Counted from the first letter of the stretch, positions 8,199 to 16,905 are shown. The stretch is DNA of 64,000 bases from JBCCEJ01 sp039030335 (GCA_039030335.1 JBCCEJ010000024.1:1-64000); one strand, 5' to 3'. The notes: a model not told the origin generated them from the letters alone. Numbers and translations are program-made.

Positions 8199-9566
8199 TC
8201 AGCTGATCACGCGGCCGCCGCGTACGAAGCGCCTGGCGTAATAGGCCTTCTTCAGACTGGTGATCTTGACCGGGATGTTGCGTGCCACGGCATGGATGAA
8301 CTTGTCGTTCCCGATGTAGATGCCGACGTGGCCGATGCGGCGACGGTTGTGGCGGTCGTGAAAGAACACGAGATCGCCCGGCATCAGGTTCTCACGCGAA
8401 ACCGGGCGGGTTTTCGTGTGATTGAACTGCTGATGAGCAGTGCGCGGAACCTGCACGCCGATACGGTTCAGGTTGTAGACCACGAAACCGCTGCAGTCGA
8501 ACCCTTCAGGCGTCGTGCCGCCCCAGAGATAAGGCGTGCCCAAATAGCGTTTGGCGCTGCTCAGCAGTTTGTTGGCCCGTCGGCCGCCGTGCTTGCCGAG
8601 GTTGATCTGATTGCTCGCGACGCGCATGACAGCGCTCGGATTGCGCTGCCCGAACTCTACCAGCCAGCGCCGAGCGCGTACGCGCTCAGCGCGTTGCTCC
8701 GCATCAAAGATCTTGGCGGACATACCGGACAGCCCGGCTGGAGTGCGCCTTGGGGCTGTAGACAGCGCCAGCATCCGGGCGCTCGCAACCAGCAGTTCGG
8801 CCTGGCGTACGGACTTCGCGAGACGCGCCACTTTATCGTCGGCTTTGGACGCAGACGCAGGACGTTCAGCCCCGGCTTTGGCGGCCTGCGCGACGCTCTC
8901 GCCGGCACTGCGCCGGACCGTGGTTCGCCGCCATGCGAACGCGCGTTTCTCGGCTTTTGCAATGACATCGAACTCGACGTCACGGTTTACGGGCTGTGAC
9001 GGCAGAACCTTCGGAATGGTGCGGTTGCCCTCCGACCTGGCGACCGCGGCTTCGGCATTGGCTTTGTTGGTGTTGGTCTGCGCCTGATCGGCTGGCGTGG
9101 TCGCGGCGGCTGCACTCAGCTGTTCGCCGTGCAGTTCCAGCACCTGCCATTTTTGTGATCCGGTTTGCGGATCGACAGCACGTGCGAAAGTACTCTGTTT
9201 ACCAGTCTTACTAACGATCTGTACGCGCTGCAGTTTGCCGTCACCCCCCTTGGTGATGCTGACGACGGCACCTGGTCTCACACGGTCCAGAGTGCGCTCG
9301 GCGGTATCGCTGCTGTGAAGCAGGGTCATCAACTGACCGAGTGGCACATTGGCCTTGCGGAACAGCCCGGAGACGGTGTCTCCATCGCTGACTTCGATCC
9401 TGGCCGAATCCGCAGCGCTGACGGCGGGCGCCCCCATCAGTGCGGCGCCGGCGAGCAATACCGGTGCGGTCAGGGTTCGCGTTCTGAGAGTTCGCGCGAC
9501 TGCGGCCCGCAATGAGCCGCCTGCAGGGCGCCGCTTCGGCTGGCGCTCGCATTCCGATGATGTCAT
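8199..9566 (-). CDS. NlpC/P60 (C40) cell-wall hydrolase with OapA/LysM-like N-terminal domain
   Basis: A 455-residue exported protein with a twin-arginine-poor but clearly hydrophobic signal segment (VLLAGAALMGAPAVSA) around residues 37-52. Residues 55-130 (IEVSDGDTVSGLFRKANVPL) resemble the OapA/LysM-like peptidoglycan-binding module. A long basic Ala-rich linker follows. The C-terminal catalytic domain has DCSGFVVYNL with the nucleophile Cys, GHVGIYIGNDKFIHA with the catalytic His, and a His/Asn position after it. It should cleave peptide stems of peptidoglycan, as gamma-D-glutamyl endopeptidases do. It sits upstream of, and on the same strand as, the MBOAT/SGNH cluster, which supports an envelope-remodelling neighbourhood. 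Confidence 0.9.
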   Translation of the reverse strand: MTSSECERQPKRRPAGGSLRAAVARTLRTRTLTAPVLLAGAALMGAPAVSAADSARIEVSDGDTVSGLFRKANVPLGQLMTLLHSSDTAERTLDRVRPGAVVSITKGGDGKLQRVQIVSKTGKQSTFARAVDPQTGSQKWQVLELHGEQLSAAAATTPADQAQTNTNKANAEAAVARSEGNRTIPKVLPSQPVNRDVEFDVIAKAEKRAFAWRRTTVRRSAGESVAQAAKAGAERPASASKADDKVARLAKSVRQAELLVASARMLALSTAPRRTPAGLSGMSAKIFDAEQRAERVRARRWLVEFGQRNPSAVMRVASNQINLGKHGGRRANKLLSSAKRYLGTPYLWGGTTPEGFDCSGFVVYNLNRIGVQVPRTAHQQFNHTKTRPVSRENLMPGDLVFFHDRHNRRRIGHVGIYIGNDKFIHAVARNIPVKITSLKKAYYARRFVRGGRVIS

Positions 9567-9637
9567 TCAGTTTTCTCCAGAGCACGCGATAGCGTCGACT
9601 ATCCGGCCCCTGGATCGCTGTGTTTGTTATTGAATCA

Positions 9638-9666
9638 ATGCTAGCCGTTCAAGTGAATTCTTGCAA
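9638..9666 (-). promoter_or_regulatory. Candidate sigma-70 promoter of the NlpC/P60 gene
   Basis: On the minus strand TTGCAA (9661-9666) is followed, after 17 bases, by TAGCAT (9638-9643), each matching four of six consensus bases. The start codon lies about 70 bases downstream at 9566. The intergenic stretch 9567-9763 is locally AT-richer than its surroundings. No gene is seen in it. Confidence 0.35.
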
Positions 9667-9763
9667 ACTCCTGACAACCGTATGGCTGTGCTGAGAATTT
9701 TCAGAATTTCGTGTAGACGACGGCCAGGCGGCATCACCGCTCGGGTCTCCGCCTGGACCGGCG

Positions 9764-10381
9764 TCAGGCCGGGAGTTCCATGCCTCGCGCCAGTGCCGGG
9801 CGCGCCATCAGCGTGTCGTACCATCGCTGCACGTTCGGGAACTCCGCCAGATCGACTTCCTGCCAGGTGTGGCGAAACACCCACGGCAGCGCTGCGAAAT
9901 CGGCGATGGAGACGTCGCCCGCGAGGTACTCGCGACCGTCCAGACGCGCGTCCAACACGCCGTAGAGCCGGCGGCACTCGTTGTAGTACCGGTTGATCGC
10001 ATAGGGCACCTGCTCTTTGGCCGCTCGCTTGAAGTGGTGTACCTGACCAAAGATGGGGCCGATTCCACCCATCTGGAACATCAGCCACTGGATGACGTCG
10101 TAGCGGGCGGCCATATCGGTCGGCATGAACTGACCGGTCTTCTCGGCCAGATACATCAGCACGGCGCCGGACTCGAACACCGTGTACGGAGTTCCACCGG
10201 GGCCTTCGGTATCGACGATGGCCGGAATCTTGCTGTTCGGATTTATCTGCACGAACTCGGCGGAGAACTGCACATCCGTGCTGATGTCGATGGGGTGAAG
10301 GTTGTAGGGCAGCCCGCACTCCTCGAGCATGATCGTGACCTTGCGGCCGTTCGAGGTCTTCCAGGTGTAGCACTCAATCAT
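9764..10381 (-). CDS. Glutathione S-transferase family protein (YghU/YfcG-like)
   Basis: A 205-residue cytosolic protein with the two-domain GST layout. Residues 1-85 form a thioredoxin-like domain (CYTWKTSNGRKVTIMLEE, NPNSKIPAIVD, and FESGAVLMYLAEK with the Glu-Ser glutathione contact). Residues 90-205 form the helical domain (AGDVSIADFAALPWVFRH). The Thr/Ser-Asn-Gly opening and the cis-Pro context resemble the Nu-class enzymes YghU and YfcG, which act as disulfide-bond reductases. The length is typical. It stands 73 bases after the nitroreductase gene on the same strand and may be transcribed with it. Confidence 0.88.
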   Translation of the reverse strand: MIECYTWKTSNGRKVTIMLEECGLPYNLHPIDISTDVQFSAEFVQINPNSKIPAIVDTEGPGGTPYTVFESGAVLMYLAEKTGQFMPTDMAARYDVIQWLMFQMGGIGPIFGQVHHFKRAAKEQVPYAINRYYNECRRLYGVLDARLDGREYLAGDVSIADFAALPWVFRHTWQEVDLAEFPNVQRWYDTLMARPALARGMELPA

Positions 10382-10454
10382 GGATCGTTTCCGTGGTGGT
10401 CTCGATGGTTGGGTTCAGGCACTACCGGCAGTCATCCGCCGGTCACGCGGCGCG

Positions 10455-11045
10455 CTAGAAGCTGCCTGCAAAACTGATTTCCGCCACCGCTTTGCGCGGC
10501 GACGGTTGCTCGCGGCCCTGCTGACTCTCGGAAAGTGCGCTGACCGGTCCTGGATGTCCGACGGCCATCATCATTTGCACCGTGAACTCTTCAGGCGCGT
10601 TCACGGCGGTGCGGGCAGCGTCGTAGTCGAAGCCCTGCATGCCGTGGACAACCAGTCCCATCCGGGCGCCCTGCAACGCGAGATTCTGCCAGGCCGCGCC
10701 GGAATCGAGCGCGTGCGTCTTCATGGGACTGTCGTTGTGTTCGAAAAGATGCCGTGACAACAGCACTATCAGCGCGCCGGCGCGTGCGCACCACGACTGA
10801 TTCGCCTCGACCAGCAGTCCGAAGAAGCTATCCCAATGCTGACTGTCACGTGTCGCGTAGACGAACCGCCACGGTTGCGCGTTGAACGCGGAGGGAGCCC
10901 AACGGGCCGCCTCGAACAGGTGGTTCAGGGTCGCCTCATTCAGCGACTCTCCGTTCATGGCGCGCGGCGACCAACGTTCCGGAAAGATGCCGTCGACGTC
11001 GTATTCGGTGCTGCGAAACTCACTGGTATCGATGTTGTTGATCAT
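10455..11045 (-). CDS. Nitroreductase family FMN oxidoreductase
   Basis: A 196-residue protein with the nitroreductase fold signatures: RWSPRAMNGESL near residue 24 (FMN phosphate contact), AARWAPSAFNAQPWRFVYA near residues 46-64, and LALQGARMGLVVHGMQGFD near residue 125. Family members use NAD(P)H and FMN to reduce nitro, quinone or enone compounds. The start is ATG 11045 (MINNIDTSEF). The frame stays open far upstream, but that portion lies antisense-like within the ThDP gene and is not coding. It lies 125 bases downstream of the ThDP gene, on the same strand. Confidence 0.88.
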   Translation of the reverse strand: MINNIDTSEFRSTEYDVDGIFPERWSPRAMNGESLNEATLNHLFEAARWAPSAFNAQPWRFVYATRDSQHWDSFFGLLVEANQSWCARAGALIVLLSRHLFEHNDSPMKTHALDSGAAWQNLALQGARMGLVVHGMQGFDYDAARTAVNAPEEFTVQMMMAVGHPGPVSALSESQQGREQPSPRKAVAEISFAGSF

Positions 11046-11170
11046 GGAAAGAGCGATTCCTTCGATGAGGCTTTCGTGCAGGCCTTCGCCTACGCCGGTT
11101 AAGCCCAATAGCGTACTACGAAGTGACGCCGCGCAAGCCGGCCGGCGCGAGAATGTAGCGCCGAGCATGG

Positions 11171-12904
11171 TCAGGCCACGCGGTCGCCCTTCTTGACCGT
11201 CACCGCCCGGTTGTCGACACCCGGCAGCATCTTGGCCGGATCGCGCGTTACGACGACATCGATCACCATTGGCCGCTCGCGTGCAGCGAGGCCCGCTTCC
11301 AGCGCGTCGCCCAAAGCATCGGGATGTTCGACGCGGACTCCATCGCAACCCATCGCCTTCGCAACCTCCGCGTAGTTCACCTCGACGAGGTCCGAAGACT
11401 GGTAGTTGGCCTCCCCGTACAGCAGATGCTGCAATGCCTTTACGTAGCCGGACGCCGCGTTGTTTACGATGATGAGCCCGAATCCAAGCCCCATCCGTCG
11501 CGCCGTCTCCAACTCGCCCAGCACCATGTTGAAACCGCCGTCGCCGGTAATGCCGATGACCGGCGCATCGGGGGCGGCGAGCCGTGCACCCATACTGCCG
11601 GGCAAGCCGTAGCCGATGGACGCAAAACCGCGGTCGGGGACAAATCCGCGGCCCGGCTGTTTGGTGTCGTACAGGAGCCCGCCCCAATGCGCCGCGAACC
11701 CGCCGTCGGCTACCAACAAACCGTTCGGCGGCATCCGTGCGTTCAACTCGTTCAGCATCCGCGCCATGTTGATGGGTACTTCAGCGGATTCGAGTCGCGG
11801 GCGAACATCTTCGCGCCACGCCGCCATGCGGGCACTGACCGCGGCTACCCAGTCGGCGCGCTCCGCACGCTGAGACGGAGCGCTGTCGGCGAGCGCGTCG
11901 CGCAGGTCCTGCAAGCCTTCGCGCGCATCACCCAGCAGCGGCACCGTGGCGGTAGTCGTGCGTCCGAGCTCTTCGGGGACCACTTCAAGATGAATGATCG
12001 GCACGCCTTCGGGCATCAGGGCAAACCGTTTGGTCGCGATCTCACCCAGCTTGCAACCAACGACCAGCAGGCAGTCCGACTCGGCGATGAGACCGTTAGC
12101 GATCCGGTCGTAGCGTCCGAACAAACCGGCGGAGAGCGCGTGGGTACAGGCGATCGCACCCTTGCCCGTCATCGTATGGGCAACGGGGATCGACTGTGCC
12201 TCGGCGAACGCCTGGAGCGTTTCAGCGGCGTCGCTAAGGTGCACGCCGCCGCCGGCCAGCACGATCGGTCGCCTGGCCGCCCGCAGCAGCGCGGCCGCCT
12301 CAGCCAGGGCATCCCGGGCTGGCCGGGTCCGGTAAGCCGGAGCCGAGTGGTAACGTTCGTCCGCGACCAGCTCTTCCGGGTCGAACGGATAGGTGTCGTG
12401 ACAGACATCCTCCGGAACGTCCAGCACCACCGGTCCGGGCCGCCCGCTGGTCGCCACCATGAACGCGCGGCGCGTCAGTTCCGCCAACCGGTCGATGCGC
12501 TCGACACGAATGAGTTCCTTGGCGGCCGGCGCCAGGATCTCGACCTGACGCGCTTCTTGCGTCATGTTCTTCCAGGAATGCTGGCGGTGACTGTCACCCA
12601 CGATCGCGACCAACGGCGAGCCGGCGTTCAACGCCTCGACCAGTCCGGTGACCAGATTGGTCGCACCAGGACCCAGAGTCGCATCCACGACGCCGACACG
12701 CCCGCTGACCTTGGCGTAAGCATCGGCGGCAAATACCCCGCACCGTTCGTCGTTGATCAGATGGTGAGAAAGTCCCAACCGGCGAGCGGCATCGTAGAAC
12801 GGCAACAGCTGAAAGCCGCCCATGCCGAACATCGGCCCGGTTTCGTGCGCCAGTAGCATGCGGGCCAGCGCCTCGCCGCCGGTCATCTCGTTTTGTGTGC
12901 TCAT
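11171..12904 (-). CDS. Acetolactate-synthase-like ThDP-dependent enzyme
   Basis: The 577-residue protein has the three-domain layout of the POX/AHAS family. The N-terminal PYR domain carries the ThDP-activating glutamate in NDERCGVFAADAYAKVSG near residue 53. The central domain runs about residues 190-330. The C-terminal PP domain has GDGGFNMVLGELETARRMG, ending in VNN, the ThDP-binding motif. Reactions in this family include acetolactate synthesis and decarboxylation of 2-oxo acids. No small regulatory subunit is nearby, so it is probably not the biosynthetic AHAS. The neighbouring E1 alpha/beta genes suggest a shared 2-oxo acid theme, but the substrate is unknown. Confidence 0.85.
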   Translation of the reverse strand: MSTQNEMTGGEALARMLLAHETGPMFGMGGFQLLPFYDAARRLGLSHHLINDERCGVFAADAYAKVSGRVGVVDATLGPGATNLVTGLVEALNAGSPLVAIVGDSHRQHSWKNMTQEARQVEILAPAAKELIRVERIDRLAELTRRAFMVATSGRPGPVVLDVPEDVCHDTYPFDPEELVADERYHSAPAYRTRPARDALAEAAALLRAARRPIVLAGGGVHLSDAAETLQAFAEAQSIPVAHTMTGKGAIACTHALSAGLFGRYDRIANGLIAESDCLLVVGCKLGEIATKRFALMPEGVPIIHLEVVPEELGRTTTATVPLLGDAREGLQDLRDALADSAPSQRAERADWVAAVSARMAAWREDVRPRLESAEVPINMARMLNELNARMPPNGLLVADGGFAAHWGGLLYDTKQPGRGFVPDRGFASIGYGLPGSMGARLAAPDAPVIGITGDGGFNMVLGELETARRMGLGFGLIIVNNAASGYVKALQHLLYGEANYQSSDLVEVNYAEVAKAMGCDGVRVEHPDALGDALEAGLAARERPMVIDVVVTRDPAKMLPGVDNRAVTVKKGDRVA

Positions 12905-13012
12905 CCGAACGTCTCTTCTAAGTGGATTGAGTATTGGCGCAGACCGGGCGTAGGGCCCGTTCGCATCGCCACTGCAACAACGCGTGGCCAGGTCGAGCGC
13001 GGCCGTCAGATA

Positions 13013-13984
13013 TCAGCTCAGCAGCGCCGCCGCGCGTGCCGCGATCGCATCGGCTTGAACCTTGACGGCAGATTCGAGCGGCGGCGAGTAGGCGATGGGC
13101 GCACGCGGCGCGCCAAGCCGGGTCACCGGCGCCTTTAGCACACCGAACTGTGTCTCGCTGAGATCGGCCGCCAGCTCGGCGCCAAACCCACCCACCTGCA
13201 CGGCTTCGTGAGTGATCAGTACGCGGCCGGTCTTGCGTACGGATGCGTACACCGTCTCCCTATCCCATGGCCACAGCGTGCGCAGATCGATGACTTCCGC
13301 CGCGATGCCACGCTCCGCCAGACTGGCCGCCGCAAGCTCGCATTCCGCCACCGTCCGGGACCAGCTGAGCAGCGTCACGTCAGAACCTTCACGCCGCACC
13401 GCGGCCTCGCCGATCGGCACGACGTAATCGCCGTCTGGTACCTCGCCCTCCACGCCCCAGAGATCCTTGTGCTCCAGATATACGACCGGGTCGTCCGCAC
13501 GGATCGCCGCGGCCAGCAGTCCGCGGTTGTCGGACGGCGTCGAGGGCATGACGACAACGAGGCCGGGAATGTGCGTGTACCAGGCTTCCAGCGATTGCGA
13601 GTGCTGCGCCGCCGACGCGCGCCACATGCCGACCGGCTCGCGCGCGACCAGCGGCACCCGCGTTTGCCCGCCGAACATGTAGCGCGCTTTCGCCGCCTGA
13701 TTGACGAGTTCATCGATCGCGCAAAGCGCAAAATCCGAGAATCGCATCTCGACCACCGGGCGCGTCCCCATCATCGCGGCACCTACCGCCGCACCCATGA
13801 TCGCCGCTTCCGAGATCGGCGTATCCACGATCCGCTTCGCACCAAACTCCTGCTGCAGGCCACGATACTGGCCGAAGACGCCGCCGCGGCCGAGGTCCTC
13901 GCCGAGCGCCCAGACGGTGGCGTCCCGCTGCATCTCGAAGCGCAGCGCTGCGGCGCTCGCCTGCGCGTAGGTCATGCGACTCAT
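13013..13984 (-). CDS. 2-oxoacid dehydrogenase E1 beta subunit (transketolase-like)
   Basis: A 323-residue protein matching the beta subunit of heterotetrameric pyruvate, acetoin or branched-chain 2-oxoacid dehydrogenases. ALGEDLGRGGVFGQYRGL lies near residue 27, FGAKRIVDTPISEAAIMG near residue 48, and the C-terminal transketolase domain (GRVLITHEAVQVGGFGAELA) near residue 240. It starts ATGA-overlapped with the alpha-subunit stop (13981-13984). No E2 acyltransferase or E3 gene accompanies it in the window, so the E1 either works with components encoded elsewhere or acts as a free decarboxylase. The ThDP gene follows after about 110 bases on the same strand. Confidence 0.9.
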   Translation of the reverse strand: MSRMTYAQASAAALRFEMQRDATVWALGEDLGRGGVFGQYRGLQQEFGAKRIVDTPISEAAIMGAAVGAAMMGTRPVVEMRFSDFALCAIDELVNQAAKARYMFGGQTRVPLVAREPVGMWRASAAQHSQSLEAWYTHIPGLVVVMPSTPSDNRGLLAAAIRADDPVVYLEHKDLWGVEGEVPDGDYVVPIGEAAVRREGSDVTLLSWSRTVAECELAAASLAERGIAAEVIDLRTLWPWDRETVYASVRKTGRVLITHEAVQVGGFGAELAADLSETQFGVLKAPVTRLGAPRAPIAYSPPLESAVKVQADAIAARAAALLS

Positions 13985-14985
13985 ACGGAACTTCCCCCAG
14001 GAGCCGTCATCGCGGCATCCAGATCCTGCACGTCGCTGAAGGCTTCTGAGACGGGCGGATACCCGGCCGCGCGGGCCGCAGTCAAGGCGGCTGACATCTC
14101 CGCATCGGCGCGCGCGGCCAGCGAGTCGAGCTCGGCCTCAGATACACCTGCCCCGCCCAGCAGTGTGCGGGTGCGCGCGATGGGATCATCGCGCCACTTC
14201 GCGTCGACTTCCGCCGCGTCGCGGTACGGCGCCGCATCGGCCGCCGTATGCCCGGTCAGCCGGTAAGTAACGGCGTGCAGCAGTCGCGGCCCTTGCCCAC
14301 CGCGCACTTCACCAACCAGCCGCGCCGCGGTTTCCTCCAACGCGAGCAGGTCATTACCGTCGGCCTGTTCGGCGGGGATCCCGAGCGCTTCTGCGCGCGC
14401 CACCGGTCCGTCACCCGCCGTCGTGGTCGCGCTGCGCGTGGTCGCGGCGAAGCGGTTGTCTTCGCAGACGAACAGGACTGGCAGCTTGTAGATCTGCGCC
14501 CAGTTGAGTGCTTCCAGAAATGGCCCTCGATTGATCGCACCGTCGCCGAAAATATTCAGCACGATGCGCGACTCGCCCAGCAGGTCGAGCGCGTGGGCGG
14601 CACCAGCCGCGATCAGCAGATTCGCGCCGACCACGCCATTGGCGCCGAGCATGCCGACGTCGAAGTCCGCGATATGCATCGAACCACCCTTGCCGCCGCA
14701 GCAACCGCCGGCTTTGCCGAGCAGTTCTCGCATCATGGCTTCCGGATCCGCCCCCTTCACCAGGGTGTGGCCGTGGCCGCGGTGCGTGGAAAGCAGGATA
14801 TCGTCGCGCTCCACACTACCCACGATCGCGACCGCACACGCCTCCTGACCGATCGACGGGTGCAACGGGCCCGGCACGTCGCCGCTTTGCAACGCCTCGA
14901 CGGCGCGCTGCTCGAATGCGCGGACGCGGTACATCGAATGCAGCTGCGAACTGAGCCGCGTCACATTCAGGTTGGTCTGGTTCAT
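13981..14985 (-). CDS. 2-oxoacid dehydrogenase E1 alpha subunit (ThDP-binding)
   Basis: A 334-residue protein with the E1-alpha ThDP motif GDGAINRGPFLEALNWAQIY followed by CEDN about 30 residues later. Other landmarks are HRGHGHTLVKGADPEAMM near residue 70 and GKGGSMHIAD near residue 97. The phosphorylation-loop region is represented by YRLTGHTAADAAPYRD near residue 250. Lengths and spacing fit AcoA or PdhA-type proteins. It is translationally coupled to the beta subunit by a four-base overlap. It begins 15 bases after the stop of the duplicated-domain protein upstream, so the three genes probably form one operon. Confidence 0.9.
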   Translation of the reverse strand: MNQTNLNVTRLSSQLHSMYRVRAFEQRAVEALQSGDVPGPLHPSIGQEACAVAIVGSVERDDILLSTHRGHGHTLVKGADPEAMMRELLGKAGGCCGGKGGSMHIADFDVGMLGANGVVGANLLIAAGAAHALDLLGESRIVLNIFGDGAINRGPFLEALNWAQIYKLPVLFVCEDNRFAATTRSATTTAGDGPVARAEALGIPAEQADGNDLLALEETAARLVGEVRGGQGPRLLHAVTYRLTGHTAADAAPYRDAAEVDAKWRDDPIARTRTLLGGAGVSEAELDSLAARADAEMSAALTAARAAGYPPVSEAFSDVQDLDAAMTAPGGSSV

Positions 14986-15000
14986 CAGCTTTCGCGCTCC

Positions 15001-15840
15001 TCAACGGGTGGGAACAACGCGGTCGGCCGCCTCGACAGCGCGCATGCCTGTCGCCAGACCGAAAGCTGCGGCGCACGCGTTCACCGCACTGACCACACCA
15101 TCTTCGTAGGTGCTTCTTGCATCGCCAATACGGGCCGACATCGTAGTCACCGTGACGCCTGCTACCCCCATCTCATCGAGCACCGGCAAACGCGAGATAC
15201 CCGCCCCATCGGCGCCGACGCCGGCGTCATTGAAGAACGCCGCCGCCGCTTTCACGCGGATTGCCAGAGCCCGCTGCCCGGACACCACGGCGCCGTGCGA
15301 TCCGCTGAGCACAACCTGTCCGACGTCGGATTCGTCCACCAACGAGATCGAATCGACGCACACGATACGCAGGCCCTGCGACGTCTGACCCAATAGCGTG
15401 CGTGCTTCCGCGTAGGCCCGCGGACTGCGATGCGGGCCCGCCGCCTCGAGGCGCGCCGCAGCTTCGCCGCACGACATCCCGGGCGTACAGCCGAGCGCAC
15501 GGGCCGGCTCGTTGACATGGCTGATAACGCCGCGGACATACATATCCATGGCATCTCCAATCCGCGCCGACTCGTGGCCGACGGTAGCGGCCGGCATGTC
15601 GATTGCCTCACAGAGCGTGAGCGTCCCTATTCCGGCCCGATCGCGACCGACACCGGCATCGTTCAGGATCACACTGCCCGCTGTGGTCCGCGCGACCAGG
15701 TAACCGGCATAGGCGCCGCCGTGCGAGCCGCACACGATCACCTTACCGGTTGGATCTTCCGGCAGCTTGGTTGCGGTAGGTGCCAGGTGTACGTGACTTG
15801 GAATGGTATCGATGGTCCCAATACTCCGGTACAGATGCAC
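15001..15840 (-). CDS. Unrecognised protein with an internal two-fold domain duplication
   Basis: Read from GTG 15840 it has 279 residues and two copies of the same domain, about residues 32-134 and 174-279. Each copy shows Gly-Ser-His-Gly, then NDAGVG with an Asp and Ala-Gly-Ile just after, then SARIGD, then a Gly-Val-(Ile/Val)-Ser segment. The equivalent blocks are CGSHGG and SGSHGA, LNDAGVG and FNDAGVG, ESARIGD and MSARIGD. I do not know the family name. It has no signal peptide, so it is probably a cytosolic enzyme with a pseudo-two-fold active site. It is the first gene of a run that continues into E1 alpha 15 bases later. The frame extends to 15996, but that extension looks non-coding. 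Confidence 0.7.
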   Translation of the reverse strand: MHLYRSIGTIDTIPSHVHLAPTATKLPEDPTGKVIVCGSHGGAYAGYLVARTTAGSVILNDAGVGRDRAGIGTLTLCEAIDMPAATVGHESARIGDAMDMYVRGVISHVNEPARALGCTPGMSCGEAAARLEAAGPHRSPRAYAEARTLLGQTSQGLRIVCVDSISLVDESDVGQVVLSGSHGAVVSGQRALAIRVKAAAAFFNDAGVGADGAGISRLPVLDEMGVAGVTVTTMSARIGDARSTYEDGVVSAVNACAAAFGLATGMRAVEAADRVVPTR

Positions 15841-16134
15841 TGACCCGCCAGTCTGTATGAACGTGGTGCAGGCGTCGGGCCGGACGGTCGGCCAACACGC
15901 GGCGCGGACCGCGCAAGCCCGGCCGCCCGCCGTTCGAGGCGTCGATGGTGACACACCGCCGCTGGTGCGAACCAGCGGGCGAAACGGGCGGACCACCGGT
16001 CACAGTCGGTCGACGATCCGCGCCCCTCGCGCAGATCCGACCCACGAGGAACTGCGACAATGGAACGATTCTGCGAACCTGAACACGCACCGCTAACGGC
16101 GGGCCGGGTTCGCCAACTCGAGGAGCGACCCAAG

Positions 16135-16458
16135 ATGAGCGACGCGCGCGGTGCCAGAAACCTGGCGACACTGGTCTACGCCCTGCAAGCGGCAGCCTTT
16201 TTCACCGGCGGCCTGACACTGCTGGTCGGTGTCGTCATCAACTACGTCAAGCGCGGCGCGGTGGCAGGCACCTGGGTGGACGGTCACTTCCAATGGCAGA
16301 TCGCCAGTTTCTGGTGGTCCCTCGCAGGCAATATCGTCGGGGCGCTTACGATCTTTCTCTTCGGCCTCGGGTACCTCGTGTGGCTGCTCGTGGCGGTGTG
16401 GCTCATCTATCGCATCGCCAAAGGCTGGTTACGACTGGTGGCCGAGGAGCAAATCTAG
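16135..16458 (+). CDS. DUF4870-like small membrane protein
   Basis: A 107-residue protein read from ATG 16135 with AGGAG at 16121-16125. It has two to three hydrophobic segments (AAFFTGGLTLLVGVVINYV, NIVGALTIFLFGLGYLVWLL and a short final one) and the closing YRIAKGWLRL that is typical of DUF4870-type proteins. Their function is not known. In many gammaproteobacteria such proteins are single-gene units. The secreted protein gene follows after 12 bases. Confidence 0.75.
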   Translation: MSDARGARNLATLVYALQAAAFFTGGLTLLVGVVINYVKRGAVAGTWVDGHFQWQIASFWWSLAGNIVGALTIFLFGLGYLVWLLVAVWLIYRIAKGWLRLVAEEQI

Positions 16459-16470
16459 CGGTTGGGCGCG

Positions 16471-16905
16471 ATGCCCGCCGTGGGCCGGACGCTGGCGCTA
16501 CTGGTAGCCGCGGCGACGACAACCGCTCCAGCGTCGTTTGCATCGGATCACGAGCCTGCGCGGAGCCCGACGGGCGCGGCGCCGAGGTTGTACGGTCAGA
16601 TTGAGAGCAGCCCGACGGGAGCCGCCGCGCCCCGCGTGCAGTCGGGTAACTGTGTCGCACGTCGGTCCGCAGCGGCGCGGCGCCTGTATTGCGATGTGGT
16701 TTTCTCGCCAGCGTTCCGGGCCCCACCGATCGTAGCCGTTGGTGGCGGAGAGCTGTCGCGAACCGGAGTACCGCGGTCTTCCGCGGCGATGCTGCGTGCC
16801 ACGGCGCGCAATATCACGGTGGGCGGCATGACCATCGAGGTCGTGCTGCAGCCGGGTCGCCCCATCGGCCCCGTCGGTGCCAGCTGGATAGCCATTGAGC
16901 CCTGA
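16471..16905 (+). CDS. Hypothetical exported protein, H-type-lectin-like
   Basis: A 144-residue protein with a signal peptide (VGRTLALLVAAATTTAPASFA), a low-complexity Ala/Pro/Arg stretch, and one beta-rich C-terminal domain. That domain shows VVFSPAFRAPPIVAVGGG, then TARNITVGGMTIEV, then GASWIAIEP. This order of blocks resembles the H-type lectin domain, a small six-stranded beta-sandwich that binds sugars as a trimer. The match is by pattern only. ATG 16471 is preferred to the in-frame TTG at 16462. The 292 bases after it (16906-17197) hold no gene I can support. Confidence 0.55.
   Translation: MPAVGRTLALLVAAATTTAPASFASDHEPARSPTGAAPRLYGQIESSPTGAAAPRVQSGNCVARRSAAARRLYCDVVFSPAFRAPPIVAVGGGELSRTGVPRSSAAMLRATARNITVGGMTIEVVLQPGRPIGPVGASWIAIEP

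Noticed and set aside
10455..11687. 410-codon frame extending the nitroreductase upstream
   Set aside because: The first 214 codons lie inside the ThDP gene in another frame with Arg-rich composition. The nitroreductase similarity starts at ATG 11045.
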